Shown piece after piece: positions 51,272-60,670 of a stretch of 64,000 bases of DNA. Positions within the stretch are counted from its first letter, which is position 1. Each line of letters starts with the position of its first letter. The notes under the pieces are model-generated. The model was not told the DNA's origin, ran no database searches, and was given only the letters and a program-made list of their open reading frames with translations. The position numbers and the translations under genes were made by a program. Source of the DNA: Flavobacterium psychrolimnae. Lineage in GTDB: Bacteria > Bacteroidota > Bacteroidia > Flavobacteriales > Flavobacteriaceae. The stretch lies in contig NZ_QNUX01000001.1 of the NCBI RefSeq assembly GCF_003312425.1, positions 124,001 through 188,000 of the forward strand. The letters run 5' to 3'.

Positions 51272-51407
51272 AATAAGACACCCAGTTTTAAGATTCTTAA
51301 AAAGCAATTTCTGTCCAAAATTTTAAACTACAGAATATTATAAAAAAAGTAAATTCTGTTGAAAACAAAACTACTTTTTTGGGTTTAGGTCTTTTTAAAG
51401 GATTTAA
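51272..51407 (+). pseudogene. Decayed copy of the TIGR02757 3' end
   Basis: Translation of 51301-51407 gives KAISVQNFKLQNIIKKVNSV then ENKTTFLGLGLFKGF. The end of the intact TIGR02757 protein has KALSELDIKLRELDSID then PVKYDFALFGLGVFEGF. The AxS..xxKL, xSxx and F(L/A)LGLGxFxGF elements align in order with small gaps. DNA around the GLG motif matches about three positions in four, and AATAAGACACCC..ATTCTTAAAAAG further upstream lines up with AATGTAGCACG..AATCTTAACAAG. In-frame stops and small indels show it is not coding. Confidence 0.5.
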
Positions 51408-51479
51408 TTGTACTACGTCGAAAATATTTCTTTACGCATTATTTTATTTGTAATATTATATTATAAAATACTGCTAATC

Positions 51480-52541
51480 ATGGACTTAATAACTAACTAC
51501 CTGCAATATTACATTATTCCATTCCTATTGTTTTCAACCTTATTATTGACAATTTTTTTATTGTTAAAAAGAATACGCTACGAACACAACAAACCTCGAA
51601 GAGAAGCAATAAGCAATAAAGCAGAGACTTTTTTGACGGAAATCATTCTCTCAGATCGGAACGACAAAAAATTCAGGACTAAACTATCTCTCTTTAAAGA
51701 AAAAATACCGCTGCATAAAACTTGGTGCAAAGAAATGATCATCAATGATATGATTCGTTTTAAGCACAGTTTAAAAGGAAAAGCATCGGAACAGATCAAT
51801 GTTTTTTACCAAGCTTTGAATCTTGATAAATACTCCGCACGATTAATCCGTGATTTTAGAAGTTTTTATAAATGCGAGGGGTTTTATCATTTTCAGGCTT
51901 TAGATTATAAAAAAGGAAGTGCTTTGATAAAACCTTATCTGAGACACCCAAATATTGTGATTCGGTCTAATGCTAACATGGCTTACATCTCCTTATCTGA
52001 AAATCACATGGAAAGTTTGAAAGAACAATCGTCCGCTATATCGCATCTGAACATGATAAAAATAATGGATGTTTTACATGAAAAAAAAATCGCTATTCCT
52101 AAAAATATTGATGAATGGATTGAAACAGAAAACAATTCAGTCACGAAATTAGGGCTGAAAATAATGGTGTACTACAATTATAGAAAACAGGCCAAAGGAA
52201 TTATTGCATTACTTTACAATGATGATGATACTTTAAAAAAAGAGTCGATTTTAGCAATTCGAGAGCTATTTCTGACAGAGGCTAAAACGGATTTGATACA
52301 ACTTTTCAATAAAGTATCTCCCGATATTCAATTAGAAATTCTAGAAACACTAATTGTAATCGGTGATGAAAGTATAGTTCCTTTTTTAGAAAATACAATT
52401 CGGAAAGCGACCAATAAAGATGTAAAACTAAAAGCGGTTGCATGCCTGAACGAAATAGACAAAACAGAACTAGATCTAGTAGCGATCAATGATTTTGATA
52501 TTACAAAAATGACAAAACATGTCAGAGAAATATACTTATAA
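51480..52541 (+). CDS. HEAT-repeat protein with N-terminal membrane helix, module 2
   Basis: A 353-residue paralogue of the protein at 44914: an N-terminal helix (YIIPFLLFSTLLLTIFLLL) then a basic stretch (KRIRYEHNKPRRE) and helical repeats such as LIKPYLRHPNIVIRSNANMA, GIIALLYNDDDTLKKESILA and TNKDVKLKAVACLNEI. I start at ATG 51480, because the longer TTG-initiated frame begins in the pseudogene remnant. The stop overlaps the GT2 start by one base (TAATG). As in module 1, HEAT then GT2 are directly coupled, arguing for a direct interaction. Confidence 0.85.
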   Translation: MDLITNYLQYYIIPFLLFSTLLLTIFLLLKRIRYEHNKPRREAISNKAETFLTEIILSDRNDKKFRTKLSLFKEKIPLHKTWCKEMIINDMIRFKHSLKGKASEQINVFYQALNLDKYSARLIRDFRSFYKCEGFYHFQALDYKKGSALIKPYLRHPNIVIRSNANMAYISLSENHMESLKEQSSAISHLNMIKIMDVLHEKKIAIPKNIDEWIETENNSVTKLGLKIMVYYNYRKQAKGIIALLYNDDDTLKKESILAIRELFLTEAKTDLIQLFNKVSPDIQLEILETLIVIGDESIVPFLENTIRKATNKDVKLKAVACLNEIDKTELDLVAINDFDITKMTKHVREIYL

Positions 52542-53983
52542 TGATAAACAGATTCACATATCAGCTTATCCATTTTTATGAAATATTCATTTCACTTTTC
52601 TCACTTACCTATATTTTATTCTACGTTTTACTTTCCATTCTTTCCTATTTTGCTATACTAAAACATCTTAGATACCAAAAATATATTTCGGAAGATATTC
52701 TTATAAGATCAAATCATTTGCTAGGCGTATCCATTGTTGCTCCAGCTTTTAATGAGGGAGTCAGCATCGTTTATAATGTAAAATCATTATTGTCACTGAC
52801 CTATCCAAAATATGAAATCATTATTGTCAATGATGGAAGTACAGATGACACGTTAACTAAATTGATCACGGAATTTGAATTAGTAAAAATTGATTTCTAT
52901 TATCAGGAAAAAATTGTGACCAGACCGGTGCGAGGACATTATAAATCTACCAATCCCATATATTCTAAACTTATGGTCGTGGATAAAGAAAACGGAAAAA
53001 GTAAAGCGGATGGATCCAATGCAGGAATAAATTCGTCACAATATCCTTTGTTTCTCTGTACTGATGTCGATTGCATTCTCAAAAGAGATACAATTCTAAA
53101 ATTAGCAAAGCCATTTATGGAAAATGAAACCCGAGTAATTGCAACGGGTGCCGGAATCAGAATATCGAATTCCTGTGAGGTAAAAGATGGTTTTTTGCAT
53201 AAAGTGCATTTCCCTAAAGACTGGTACCCTAGATTTCAGGAATTAGAATATGTTCGCTCGTTTCTTTTTGGCAGAATGGCTTGGAGTCAAATCAACGGTT
53301 TACTTTTAGTTTCTGGCGGATTAGGAATGTTTGACAAAGAAATAGCCATTAAAGTAGGCGGTTATTGGCATAAATCGTTAGGCGAAGATATGGAACTGAT
53401 CACCCGAATGAGAAAACACATGCATGAAAGGAAGCAAAAATTCTTAATTAAATATATTCCGGAATCATTGTGCTGGACTGAAGTTCCAGAAACAAGAGAA
53501 GTATTGCTAAGACAACGCACCAGATGGGCCAGAGGACTTGTTCAAACGCTGTTCCTACACCGAAAAATGTTTTTAAATCCCAAATATGGTAAAACAGCAT
53601 TCTTGATTTTGCCCTTTTTCTTTGTGTTTGAATTCTTAGTGCCAATAGTTGAATTACTTGGAGTTATAGCACTGATTATAGGATTTTTGAACCACGCCGT
53701 AAATATTGAATATCTCGTAACTATGGGCTTGTTTGTCTATATATTTTATTTACTGATTACGCTAATATCTATCCTAATTGATGATTTATTGTACAAAAGC
53801 TACGCTAATTACAAAGAATTAACAATCTTGATTTTCATGGCCATTATAGAACCATTTGTATACCATCCTTTGAATGTATACGCATCATTAAAGGGTTATT
53901 GGTTCTTTTTTAGACAAACAGAACAAAAATGGGGCGTTATGATTCGAAAAGGATTTGCAACAACTGAAAAAGTAACATCATGA
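52541..53983 (+). CDS. Membrane GT2 polysaccharide synthase, module 2
   Basis: A 480-residue paralogue of the synthase at 46020. Motifs lie at nearly the same residues: APAFNEG, NDGSTDD (Asp98), CTDVDC (Asp175, Asp177), GED (281-283) and QRTRW (325-329). EYVRSFLFGRMAWSQINGLL aligns with EYIRAFLLGRMAWSRLNGLL in the first copy. The C-terminus has several helices and WFFFRQTEQKWGVMIRKGF. All catalytic residues are present, so both synthases are probably active and may make different polymers or work together. The stop overlaps the next start by 4 bases (ATGA). Confidence 0.92.
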   Translation: MINRFTYQLIHFYEIFISLFSLTYILFYVLLSILSYFAILKHLRYQKYISEDILIRSNHLLGVSIVAPAFNEGVSIVYNVKSLLSLTYPKYEIIIVNDGSTDDTLTKLITEFELVKIDFYYQEKIVTRPVRGHYKSTNPIYSKLMVVDKENGKSKADGSNAGINSSQYPLFLCTDVDCILKRDTILKLAKPFMENETRVIATGAGIRISNSCEVKDGFLHKVHFPKDWYPRFQELEYVRSFLFGRMAWSQINGLLLVSGGLGMFDKEIAIKVGGYWHKSLGEDMELITRMRKHMHERKQKFLIKYIPESLCWTEVPETREVLLRQRTRWARGLVQTLFLHRKMFLNPKYGKTAFLILPFFFVFEFLVPIVELLGVIALIIGFLNHAVNIEYLVTMGLFVYIFYLLITLISILIDDLLYKSYANYKELTILIFMAIIEPFVYHPLNVYASLKGYWFFFRQTEQKWGVMIRKGFATTEKVTS

Positions 53984-55251
53984 TTCTAAACAAAATTTTG
54001 AATACCGCCAGTTTTTTAATTTTTTTATTGTTTCTGTCTAACCCAGATTTATCAGCTCAAAAAATTGATTCTGATAGTCTGCTCACGGTTATTATAAAAG
54101 ACATGCAAACCAATAAAAACTATGAAAAAAACATTGAAAGAGCTTTATTAGGAAAAAAAATTGCACCTGCGTATTTAGACTACTATTTACTTTTGGGAAG
54201 AAACTATGATTTACTTCAAAAAAAAGACAGCGCTAGATATTATTACAACTATTACATCGAAAAAAATCCTGATAATGAAGATACTTTCAACTATTTAATC
54301 AATCTTGAATTAGAAGAAAAAAATTACAATAACGCTTTAGTTACAATAGACCAAGCCATTGCGAAACATCCTGAAAATAAAAACTTCGAACAAAAAAAAC
54401 TCACTGTATACCAATTACAAAAGGATAGAAAAAAAGAATATGAATATTTAAAAACATTACAAGCAAAAAATCCCAATGATGATGCCGTGACACAACTTAT
54501 TTATCAGCTGGAATCAAAGCTTAAATCAGATCGAGCAGGTGTCAATTACAGTTTTACTACTTTCGACAGAAAAGGATACGGACCGTGGCATTTACTGGGT
54601 TTTCAATACATAAGGGAGCGTCAGTGGGGTTCTTTGATTGGACGAATTAATTATGCTGATCGCTTGTCCTCCGGGCAAAGTATTGCAAATGGAATTCAAT
54701 ATGAAGCCGAATCGTATTTTTTTACCGGCAAAAACAATTATTCCTATGTAAGCGCAACATTCAGTAAGGATCTTGTTTTTCCAGAAATAAGATTGGGATA
54801 TTCTTTTTATCAGAATTTTAAAAAAGGTTGGGAAGGCGATTTAGGTCTCCGTTATTTAAAAACCCAAGATGGCACTGAATTTAATACTGTAGTTATTGGT
54901 ATCGGGAAATACATAGCATCCTACTGGATTAATCTGAGAACTTTTATTCAAAAAGACCAACAAGAGTACTATCCTGCAGTAACATTGACTATGCGATATT
55001 ATTTTGATACCCGATTTGATTACGTAACTTTAACCTCTGGTTATGGTTCTTCTCCGGAAGAGCGAACTACGTTAGGACAATTCAAAGAGCGAATCTCACT
55101 AGATTCGTATCGCATAGGTGCCGGATATTACAACATGTTCAACAATCATTACATAATGGGAATTCAACTCACCTATAATCAACAAGAATACGTTCGAAAC
55201 TTAACACAAAATGAATTGGAGCTATCGTTAATGTTCCAATATAAATTCTAA
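53980..55251 (+). CDS. TPR plus YaiO-type outer-membrane barrel, module 2
   Basis: A 423-residue paralogue of 49857: signal peptide ending DLSAQ, TPR units at about 60-170 (YYLLLGRNYDLLQKKDSARY, NALVTIDQAIAKHPENKNFE), then a barrel with RQWGSLIGRINYADRLSSG, WEGDLGLRYLKTQ and a final aromatic strand ELSLMFQYKF. It corresponds to module 1's barrel in size and strand patterns. The role proposed is outer-membrane passage for the product of the adjacent synthase. It ends three bases before the DUF4838 gene. Confidence 0.9.
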   Translation: MILNKILNTASFLIFLLFLSNPDLSAQKIDSDSLLTVIIKDMQTNKNYEKNIERALLGKKIAPAYLDYYLLLGRNYDLLQKKDSARYYYNYYIEKNPDNEDTFNYLINLELEEKNYNNALVTIDQAIAKHPENKNFEQKKLTVYQLQKDRKKEYEYLKTLQAKNPNDDAVTQLIYQLESKLKSDRAGVNYSFTTFDRKGYGPWHLLGFQYIRERQWGSLIGRINYADRLSSGQSIANGIQYEAESYFFTGKNNYSYVSATFSKDLVFPEIRLGYSFYQNFKKGWEGDLGLRYLKTQDGTEFNTVVIGIGKYIASYWINLRTFIQKDQQEYYPAVTLTMRYYFDTRFDYVTLTSGYGSSPEERTTLGQFKERISLDSYRIGAGYYNMFNNHYIMGIQLTYNQQEYVRNLTQNELELSLMFQYKF

Positions 55252-55254
55252 AAT

Positions 55255-57492
55255 ATGTTTAATAAACAGTTGAACTTGATTTACTTTCTGTTTTTTTTGG
55301 TTCTTTTTAACTTCAAAACTATGGCTCAATCTAACATTATTATTGAGAATAAACCTGGGGAGGAAAATGCTATTGAATTCATCAACGAAAATGCAAAACC
55401 AGCTGCAAACATTTTAAAAAAGTATTTAGACAAAAGCTTTTCTAATCCTTTTATCATTCAAGGCAGTAGCGAAAATAATGGAAAATTGAAAGCAGCTATT
55501 CATCTCCAAATTACAAATTCTAAAAATAAAAAGGACAAAAACAGTTTCAGCATCAAAAGTGATGATGCCACTATTTTTTTGGCTGCAGCCAATGAAAAAC
55601 TGCTTCGATACGCCGTTTATACTTTACTTGAAAATTGGGGATTTAGAAAATTCACTTCGAAAGATCTTTATATTCCAAAATTAAATCGTGTTGTTTTTCC
55701 AAAAAACACAACCCAAATACATAATCCTTCATTTGAATATCGGGTACTTTTTTATCCAGATGCTTTTGATGAAGATTTCCGCGATTGGCATAAATTAGAT
55801 TGGCATTTGGACGATTTCAGTATTTGGGGACATTCATTTCATACACTTTTACCACCAAAAGAATTTTTCAAAACAAATTCTGATTTTTTTGCTTTATACG
55901 AAGGGAAACGAAGACCGGAATCACTTTGCATGACTAACGAAACTGTCGTTAATAATGTCATAAAAAAAATGACTCAAATTATTACTGACAATCCTAAAGC
56001 ATCATTTATATCAGTTAGTCAAAATGATGACGCCGTATATTGTGAGTGCGATAAATGCAAATCATTGAATGAAAAACATGGAGGACCGCAAGGCTCTCTT
56101 TACTTTTTCATGAATAAAATTGCAAAACATTTTCCGAAAACAAAAATTGCTACACTGGCGTATCAACACACCTACAAAGCACCAACTAATTTAAAAATAC
56201 AATCGAATATTTACACTTTATTTTGCCCTATCGAATTGAACAGAGGAAAATCGATACAGAACGATCCTGCAAACAAATCCTTTATCAAAATATTACAAAA
56301 CTGGGGCAAAACGGCTTCCAACTTGTATTTATGGGATTATACCGTGCAATTTTCAAACTATTTATCTCCTTTTCCTAACATCAATACCTTTTCAGATAAT
56401 TATAAACTTTTCAAACAAAATAATGTCAAAGGATTATTTGTCCAAGGTTACGCTGATGTTCCCGGAGATTTTTCGGAATTAAGACAATATCTTTTAGCTA
56501 AATTATTATGGAATACCGAAATAGATATTGAATCAACAACCGACGATTTTTTAAGAGGTTTTTACGGAAATGCGGCATCTTCAATTAAAGAATATTTAAA
56601 TCTCTTGTCCAAAAACCAAGAAAATTCGAATCGTACATTAGACATTTATTCTGGACCTATTCAAAGTAGAAATACCTTTCTATCTCCAAAAGCGATGGAT
56701 CAATATGATCAATTATTGGACGAAGCTTCCATATCCGTAAATGAAGATCCTGTTTTATATTCCCGAGTAAAAAAATTACGTCTTGCATTAGAATATGTGT
56801 TTTTTGAGCAATCAAAGTATTACGGGAAAGAGCAACACGGGATGTTTATCGTCAATGCCAATGGTGAAAAGGAAGTAAAACCCGGCCTCAATGAAAGAGT
56901 GTCGAAATTCGCTGAAGCGTGCAATGAATTTGGAATTTACGAAATGAGCGAAGACGGATTATCACCTGACCAATATTACAAGAATTGGTTGGAAATAACT
57001 AAAAATACGGCAACACATCTTGGAGAAAAACTAGAAATTAATTTTCTGACACCGCCAGCAACAGAATACTCAGGAAAAGGAAGTGCGGGATTTGTTGATG
57101 GAATAAATGGCCACAAAGATTACAACATCAACTGGATAGGATGGTATGGAAACGATCCTGAAATAGAGATAATTACAAAAAATTTAGATTTTAATCGTAT
57201 AAAGATGCACTTTTTAGATAATCAAAGAAATTGGATTTTTCTACCACAAAAAATCACAATATTTGGATATAAAAACAAAAAATGGAACGTGATAACTGAA
57301 AAAAAATTCGTAAATTTAATAGAAAATTATGAAGTAAAAACTAATGAAATAGAGATTACGGATAAAAGTTTCAGCACTTTTGAAAAAATAAAATTGGTCG
57401 TACAGAATCAGGAAGATTTACCAAGTTGGAGAAAACAGAAAAACAAAAAACCGATGGTAATGATTGATGAGATTGAACTTTACAACAAATAA
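55255..57492 (+). CDS. DUF4838 exported protein (glycosidase-like)
   Basis: A 745-residue secreted protein with a signal peptide ending FKTMAQ. Residues 30-150 form an alpha/beta domain like the N-terminal domain of GH20/GH67-type glycosidases. The DUF4838 core follows, with DWHKLDWHLDDFSIWGHSFH, FISVSQNDDAVYCECDKCKS, GSLYFFMNKIAKHFP and LFVQGYADVPGDFSELRQYL. The four-cysteine cluster ECDKC and acidic VSQNDD are family marks. The C-terminal part (about 600-745) is a beta-rich, possibly carbohydrate-binding domain. It probably trims or binds the exported polymer, but the family's reaction is unknown. Confidence 0.88.
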   Translation: MFNKQLNLIYFLFFLVLFNFKTMAQSNIIIENKPGEENAIEFINENAKPAANILKKYLDKSFSNPFIIQGSSENNGKLKAAIHLQITNSKNKKDKNSFSIKSDDATIFLAAANEKLLRYAVYTLLENWGFRKFTSKDLYIPKLNRVVFPKNTTQIHNPSFEYRVLFYPDAFDEDFRDWHKLDWHLDDFSIWGHSFHTLLPPKEFFKTNSDFFALYEGKRRPESLCMTNETVVNNVIKKMTQIITDNPKASFISVSQNDDAVYCECDKCKSLNEKHGGPQGSLYFFMNKIAKHFPKTKIATLAYQHTYKAPTNLKIQSNIYTLFCPIELNRGKSIQNDPANKSFIKILQNWGKTASNLYLWDYTVQFSNYLSPFPNINTFSDNYKLFKQNNVKGLFVQGYADVPGDFSELRQYLLAKLLWNTEIDIESTTDDFLRGFYGNAASSIKEYLNLLSKNQENSNRTLDIYSGPIQSRNTFLSPKAMDQYDQLLDEASISVNEDPVLYSRVKKLRLALEYVFFEQSKYYGKEQHGMFIVNANGEKEVKPGLNERVSKFAEACNEFGIYEMSEDGLSPDQYYKNWLEITKNTATHLGEKLEINFLTPPATEYSGKGSAGFVDGINGHKDYNINWIGWYGNDPEIEIITKNLDFNRIKMHFLDNQRNWIFLPQKITIFGYKNKKWNVITEKKFVNLIENYEVKTNEIEITDKSFSTFEKIKLVVQNQEDLPSWRKQKNKKPMVMIDEIELYNK

Positions 57493-57502
57493 AATAGCTC
57501 AA

Positions 57503-57874
57503 ATGAACAGCGATAAAAAAATACTAATTATTGAAGATGATGAGTTAATGATTAAAATCCTCACATTCATACTAAATAAAGAAGGATATCAGTTGAGCGT
57601 AATTAGAGATGGTCTCAGTGCTATTGAACAATTACACACCATAAATCCTGATATGGTTATCACTGATTTATTATTGCCGTATAAATCAGGATTAGAAGTA
57701 ATTAACTTTGTAAAAAGTAATTACGAAAATAAAGCTATAATTGCGTTATCGTCTTTGGGAGAAGAGGAACATTCTGTTAGCGAAGCATTTAAACTTGGCG
57801 CCGATGATTTCATTGCAAAACCTTTTAATCCAAACGAATTAGTATTACGAGTGAAGCGATTATTAAATCATTAA
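57503..57874 (+). CDS. Stand-alone response regulator, module 2
   Basis: A 123-residue receiver-only protein: acid pocket IEDDE (Glu11, Asp12), phosphoacceptor Asp55 in VITDLLLPYKSG, IIALSSLGEEE and the Lys in FIAKPFNPNELVLRVKRLL. The last block closely matches the FMSKPLSPNELVIRVKRLL of the first regulator. I start at ATG 57503 because the longer frame overlaps the DUF4838 end and adds unrelated residues. The locus therefore starts and ends with related receivers. No histidine kinase is nearby. Confidence 0.92.
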   Translation: MNSDKKILIIEDDELMIKILTFILNKEGYQLSVIRDGLSAIEQLHTINPDMVITDLLLPYKSGLEVINFVKSNYENKAIIALSSLGEEEHSVSEAFKLGADDFIAKPFNPNELVLRVKRLLNH

Positions 57875-57914
57875 TTCATATATGATGCTAAAATAGCCTC
57901 AGAAAAATGTTGAT

Positions 57915-57946
57915 TTTGAGCATTACTTTCAAAAAGACTATCTTTG
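57915..57946 (+). promoter_or_regulatory. Promoter of the DEAD-box helicase
   Basis: TTTG at 57915-57918, a 20-base spacer and TATCTTTG at 57939-57946 match the Bacteroidota consensus. The ATG is 17 bases further on. Confidence 0.7.
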
Positions 57947-57962
57947 CAAAAAATTTAAGCAA

Positions 57963-59315
57963 ATGACTACTTTTGAGCAATTCAACCTTCCGAAATCCGT
58001 ACAAAAAGCGATTGATGATTTAGGATTCACTACTCCCACTCCAATTCAGGAAAAAACTTTTTCTGTGATCATGTCCGGAAGAGATATGATGGGAATCGCT
58101 CAAACTGGTACCGGTAAAACATTTGCTTACCTATTGCCCTTGTTAAAACTATATAAATTCACTCCAGGACATACACCAAAAATAGTAATTCTGGTTCCTA
58201 CACGCGAACTTGTAGTTCAAGTTGTGGAAGAAGTTGAAAAACTGACAAAATACATGTCGGTTCGAACTATTGGGATTTTTGGTGGTGTGAATATTAATAC
58301 TCAAAAAACGACCGTTTATCAAGGTTGCGACATATTAGTGGGAACTCCAGGAAGAATCATGGACTTAACACTGGACAATGTCATTCGTTTTGAAGAGATG
58401 CAAAAACTGGTCATCGATGAGTTTGATGAAATGCTAAATTTAGGATTTCGTACGCAATTGACTGCTATCTTAGCGATGATGCCAAAAAAACGTCAAAACA
58501 TCCTTTTTTCGGCTACAATGACGGATGAAGTAGATGCAATTTTGAATGATTATTTTGATTATCCGGAAGAAGTTACGCTTTCCGCTTCAGGAACACCATT
58601 GGAAAACATCAAACAATTATCCTATCAAGTTCCTAATTTCAATACCAAAATAAACCTACTGAAACACTTGTTGCATAATAACGAGGATATGAGTCGTGTT
58701 CTGGTATTTGTCAATAATAAAAAGATTTCGGATATGGTTCTCGAGCGAATCGAAGAAGATTTTGACGGTCAGTTTGGAGTAATTCACTCTAATAAATCAC
58801 AAAATTATCGTTTGAGTACGATGGCTTTGTTCCAAGAAGGAAATTTACGTGGTTTGATTACCACAGATATTATGGCCAGAGGTTTAGACATTTCGAATAT
58901 TACACACGTAATCAATTTTGAAATGCCAGAAATGCCAGAATTATATATGCACAGAATTGGTAGAACTGGTCGTGCTGATGCTTCAGGAACCGCAATAAGT
59001 TTTATCGCGCCTCGCGAAGAAGAGTTCAAAGTAGAGGTCGAAGTACTGATGAATATGGAATTGGCAATTGAGCCTTTCCCGGAAACCGTTGAAGTTTCAT
59101 CCAAATTAATAGAGCCTGAAAAAGACAGACAACCGATTAAGTTTTTGATGAAAAAACAGAAACTTGATGGAGATGGAGCTTTTCAGGAGAAAAGTAAAAA
59201 GAATAAGAAAGTCAATTTGGGTGGACCTGGTGTTACCAAAAAGAAAACACATGGTTCTGTAAATAGAAACATGCTAAAAACCAGAGACAAAAAGAGAAAA
59301 GACAAGAACAAATAG
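57963..59315 (+). CDS. DEAD-box RNA helicase
   Basis: A 450-residue ATP-dependent RNA helicase. Q motif FTTPTPIQEKT, motif I AQTGTGKT, Ia PTRELVVQV, Ib TPGRIMDL, motif II with DEFDEML, here reading V-I-D-E-F-D rather than DEAD, motif III SATMT, and HRIGRTGRA (VI). The E-F-D variant is seen in some family members. The C-terminal 60 residues are very Lys-rich (KKQKLDGDGAFQEKSKKNKK), suited to RNA binding. It likely acts in ribosome assembly or cold adaptation. It has its own promoter. Confidence 0.93.
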   Translation: MTTFEQFNLPKSVQKAIDDLGFTTPTPIQEKTFSVIMSGRDMMGIAQTGTGKTFAYLLPLLKLYKFTPGHTPKIVILVPTRELVVQVVEEVEKLTKYMSVRTIGIFGGVNINTQKTTVYQGCDILVGTPGRIMDLTLDNVIRFEEMQKLVIDEFDEMLNLGFRTQLTAILAMMPKKRQNILFSATMTDEVDAILNDYFDYPEEVTLSASGTPLENIKQLSYQVPNFNTKINLLKHLLHNNEDMSRVLVFVNNKKISDMVLERIEEDFDGQFGVIHSNKSQNYRLSTMALFQEGNLRGLITTDIMARGLDISNITHVINFEMPEMPELYMHRIGRTGRADASGTAISFIAPREEEFKVEVEVLMNMELAIEPFPETVEVSSKLIEPEKDRQPIKFLMKKQKLDGDGAFQEKSKKNKKVNLGGPGVTKKKTHGSVNRNMLKTRDKKRKDKNK

Positions 59316-59321
59316 TAAAGT

Positions 59322-59360
59322 AAAAAAGGCTAAAAATGACAATCATTTTTAGCCTTTTTT
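59322..59360. terminator. Perfect 18-bp hairpin between convergent genes
   Basis: 59322-59339 and 59343-59360 are exact reverse complements with a 3-base loop. The stem carries A and T runs at its ends, serving both directions. Confidence 0.9.
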
Positions 59361-59375
59361 CTTTGACTGTATTTA

Positions 59376-60488
59376 TTAATTCTTGGTAAAAACCAAGCAT
59401 ACAGGAGAACATAAAGCAATTTTTTTACCAGTATCAGTAAGTAATCCGGTCTTTTTACTTCTTTTAAAAATTACCACGTCATTGGTATATTGATGTGCTA
59501 TTAAAAGAAATTTACCTGTTGGATCAATCGCAAAATTTCTAGGTCCTTTTCCCAAAGTACTGGTTTTTCCTTTCAATACTAATTTTCCATTTTTTAGAAT
59601 TTTAAAAATTGTAATGTTATTGGCTTCACCGCGATTAGACGCATATAAAAACTTCCCGTCAGGCGAAATATGGATATCCGCAGAACTGAACGTTCCTTTG
59701 AAATCTTTAGCTAAAATAGTCGTTTCGTCAATCTTCTTTAATATTCCGTTGGAGTAACTAAATACCGTTAACGCACCGTCTAATTCCTGTAATAGGTAAA
59801 CAAACTTTCCATTTTTACTGAATGTCAAATGTCTGGGTCCACTACCAGATTTTACTGAAATACTGTCTTTCAGTTCTAAAACAGTATGTTCAGCATTAGG
59901 ATTATAGCCATAGGAATACACTTTATCATTCCCTAAATCGTTAGACAAAACAAACTTTTTATCTGGAGAAAAATGAACCATATGCACATGAGGACCTTCT
60001 TGTCTTTGCTTGTTAATTCCTTTTCCATAATGCTGGATTACTTGCTTTGCTGCAGTAAGACTTCCATCATTATTTTTACCAAAAATGGAAACATTCCCAC
60101 CAGAATAATTGGCAACAATTACATTTTTATCATCGTTTATAATGTAACAAGGATCAGCACCTTTTGAACTTTGCTTGTTGATTAAGTCTAATTTTCCGCT
60201 TGCTGGATTATAACTAAAAGAACTTACCGTACTTTCGGCACCAAATTCATTTACGGAATAAACAAAATTATTATCTTTTGAAACCGTCAAATAACTTGGA
60301 TTTATAACTTTTTCAGTCGCATTTTTAAAACTGAAATCACCTGTCTTTGAATCAAAATCATATACATAAATTCCTTTGCTATCGCAGCTTTGAGTGTAGG
60401 TTCCAATGAGTAAATTGAATTTATTTTTTTGTGCCTGAACACTTGTAAAAATGAAAATTAGTAGAACAATAGCAAACGGCTTTTTCAT
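59376..60488 (-). CDS. Exported lactonase-family beta-propeller
   Basis: A 370-residue protein of the 6-phosphogluconolactonase (YbhE/Pgl) propeller family. Residues 1-20 are a signal peptide ending VQAQ. Repeats include LLIGTYTQSCDSKGIYVYDF, NKQSSKGADPCYI, GPHVHMVHFSPDKKFVLSND, SGSGPRHLTFSKNGKFVYLL, SSADIHISPDGKFLYASNRG and GKGPRNFAIDPTGKFLLIAH, each with the HxxxS/DPxGKF propeller signature. I start at ATG 60488, where the signal peptide begins. The exported location makes a pentose-phosphate role unlikely; the substrate is unknown. Confidence 0.9.
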   Translation of the reverse strand: MKKPFAIVLLIFIFTSVQAQKNKFNLLIGTYTQSCDSKGIYVYDFDSKTGDFSFKNATEKVINPSYLTVSKDNNFVYSVNEFGAESTVSSFSYNPASGKLDLINKQSSKGADPCYIINDDKNVIVANYSGGNVSIFGKNNDGSLTAAKQVIQHYGKGINKQRQEGPHVHMVHFSPDKKFVLSNDLGNDKVYSYGYNPNAEHTVLELKDSISVKSGSGPRHLTFSKNGKFVYLLQELDGALTVFSYSNGILKKIDETTILAKDFKGTFSSADIHISPDGKFLYASNRGEANNITIFKILKNGKLVLKGKTSTLGKGPRNFAIDPTGKFLLIAHQYTNDVVIFKRSKKTGLLTDTGKKIALCSPVCLVFTKN

Positions 60489-60600
60489 GTTTTTAAATTT
60501 TATTGAAAAGCTAAAATACACATTATATCAATAATGAATGTCAATTGTTTATTCCTTTGAAAAATTATAACAACTTCAACTAAAACTGTCAACAAATTTG

Positions 60601-60608
60601 TATTTTTG
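60601..60608 (+). promoter_or_regulatory. -7 box for the BatA/vWA gene
   Basis: TATTTTTG fits TAnnTTTG, 62 bases before the ATG. No matching TTG at the usual distance. Confidence 0.4.
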
Positions 60609-60670
60609 ACTCACGAAATTCAATGAACTTCATTGAAAATAAAATCCAGTGAAGTAAACTCAACCTCAGA

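Noticed and set aside
51331..51380. Overlapping hairpins (CAGAAT/ATTCTG and AAAAAAGTA/TACTTTTTT) resembling an attenuator before module 2
   Set aside because: The same bases align with the coding end of TIGR02757, so the T-rich arm is better explained as a leftover of the TIGR02757 end than as evolved RNA structure.
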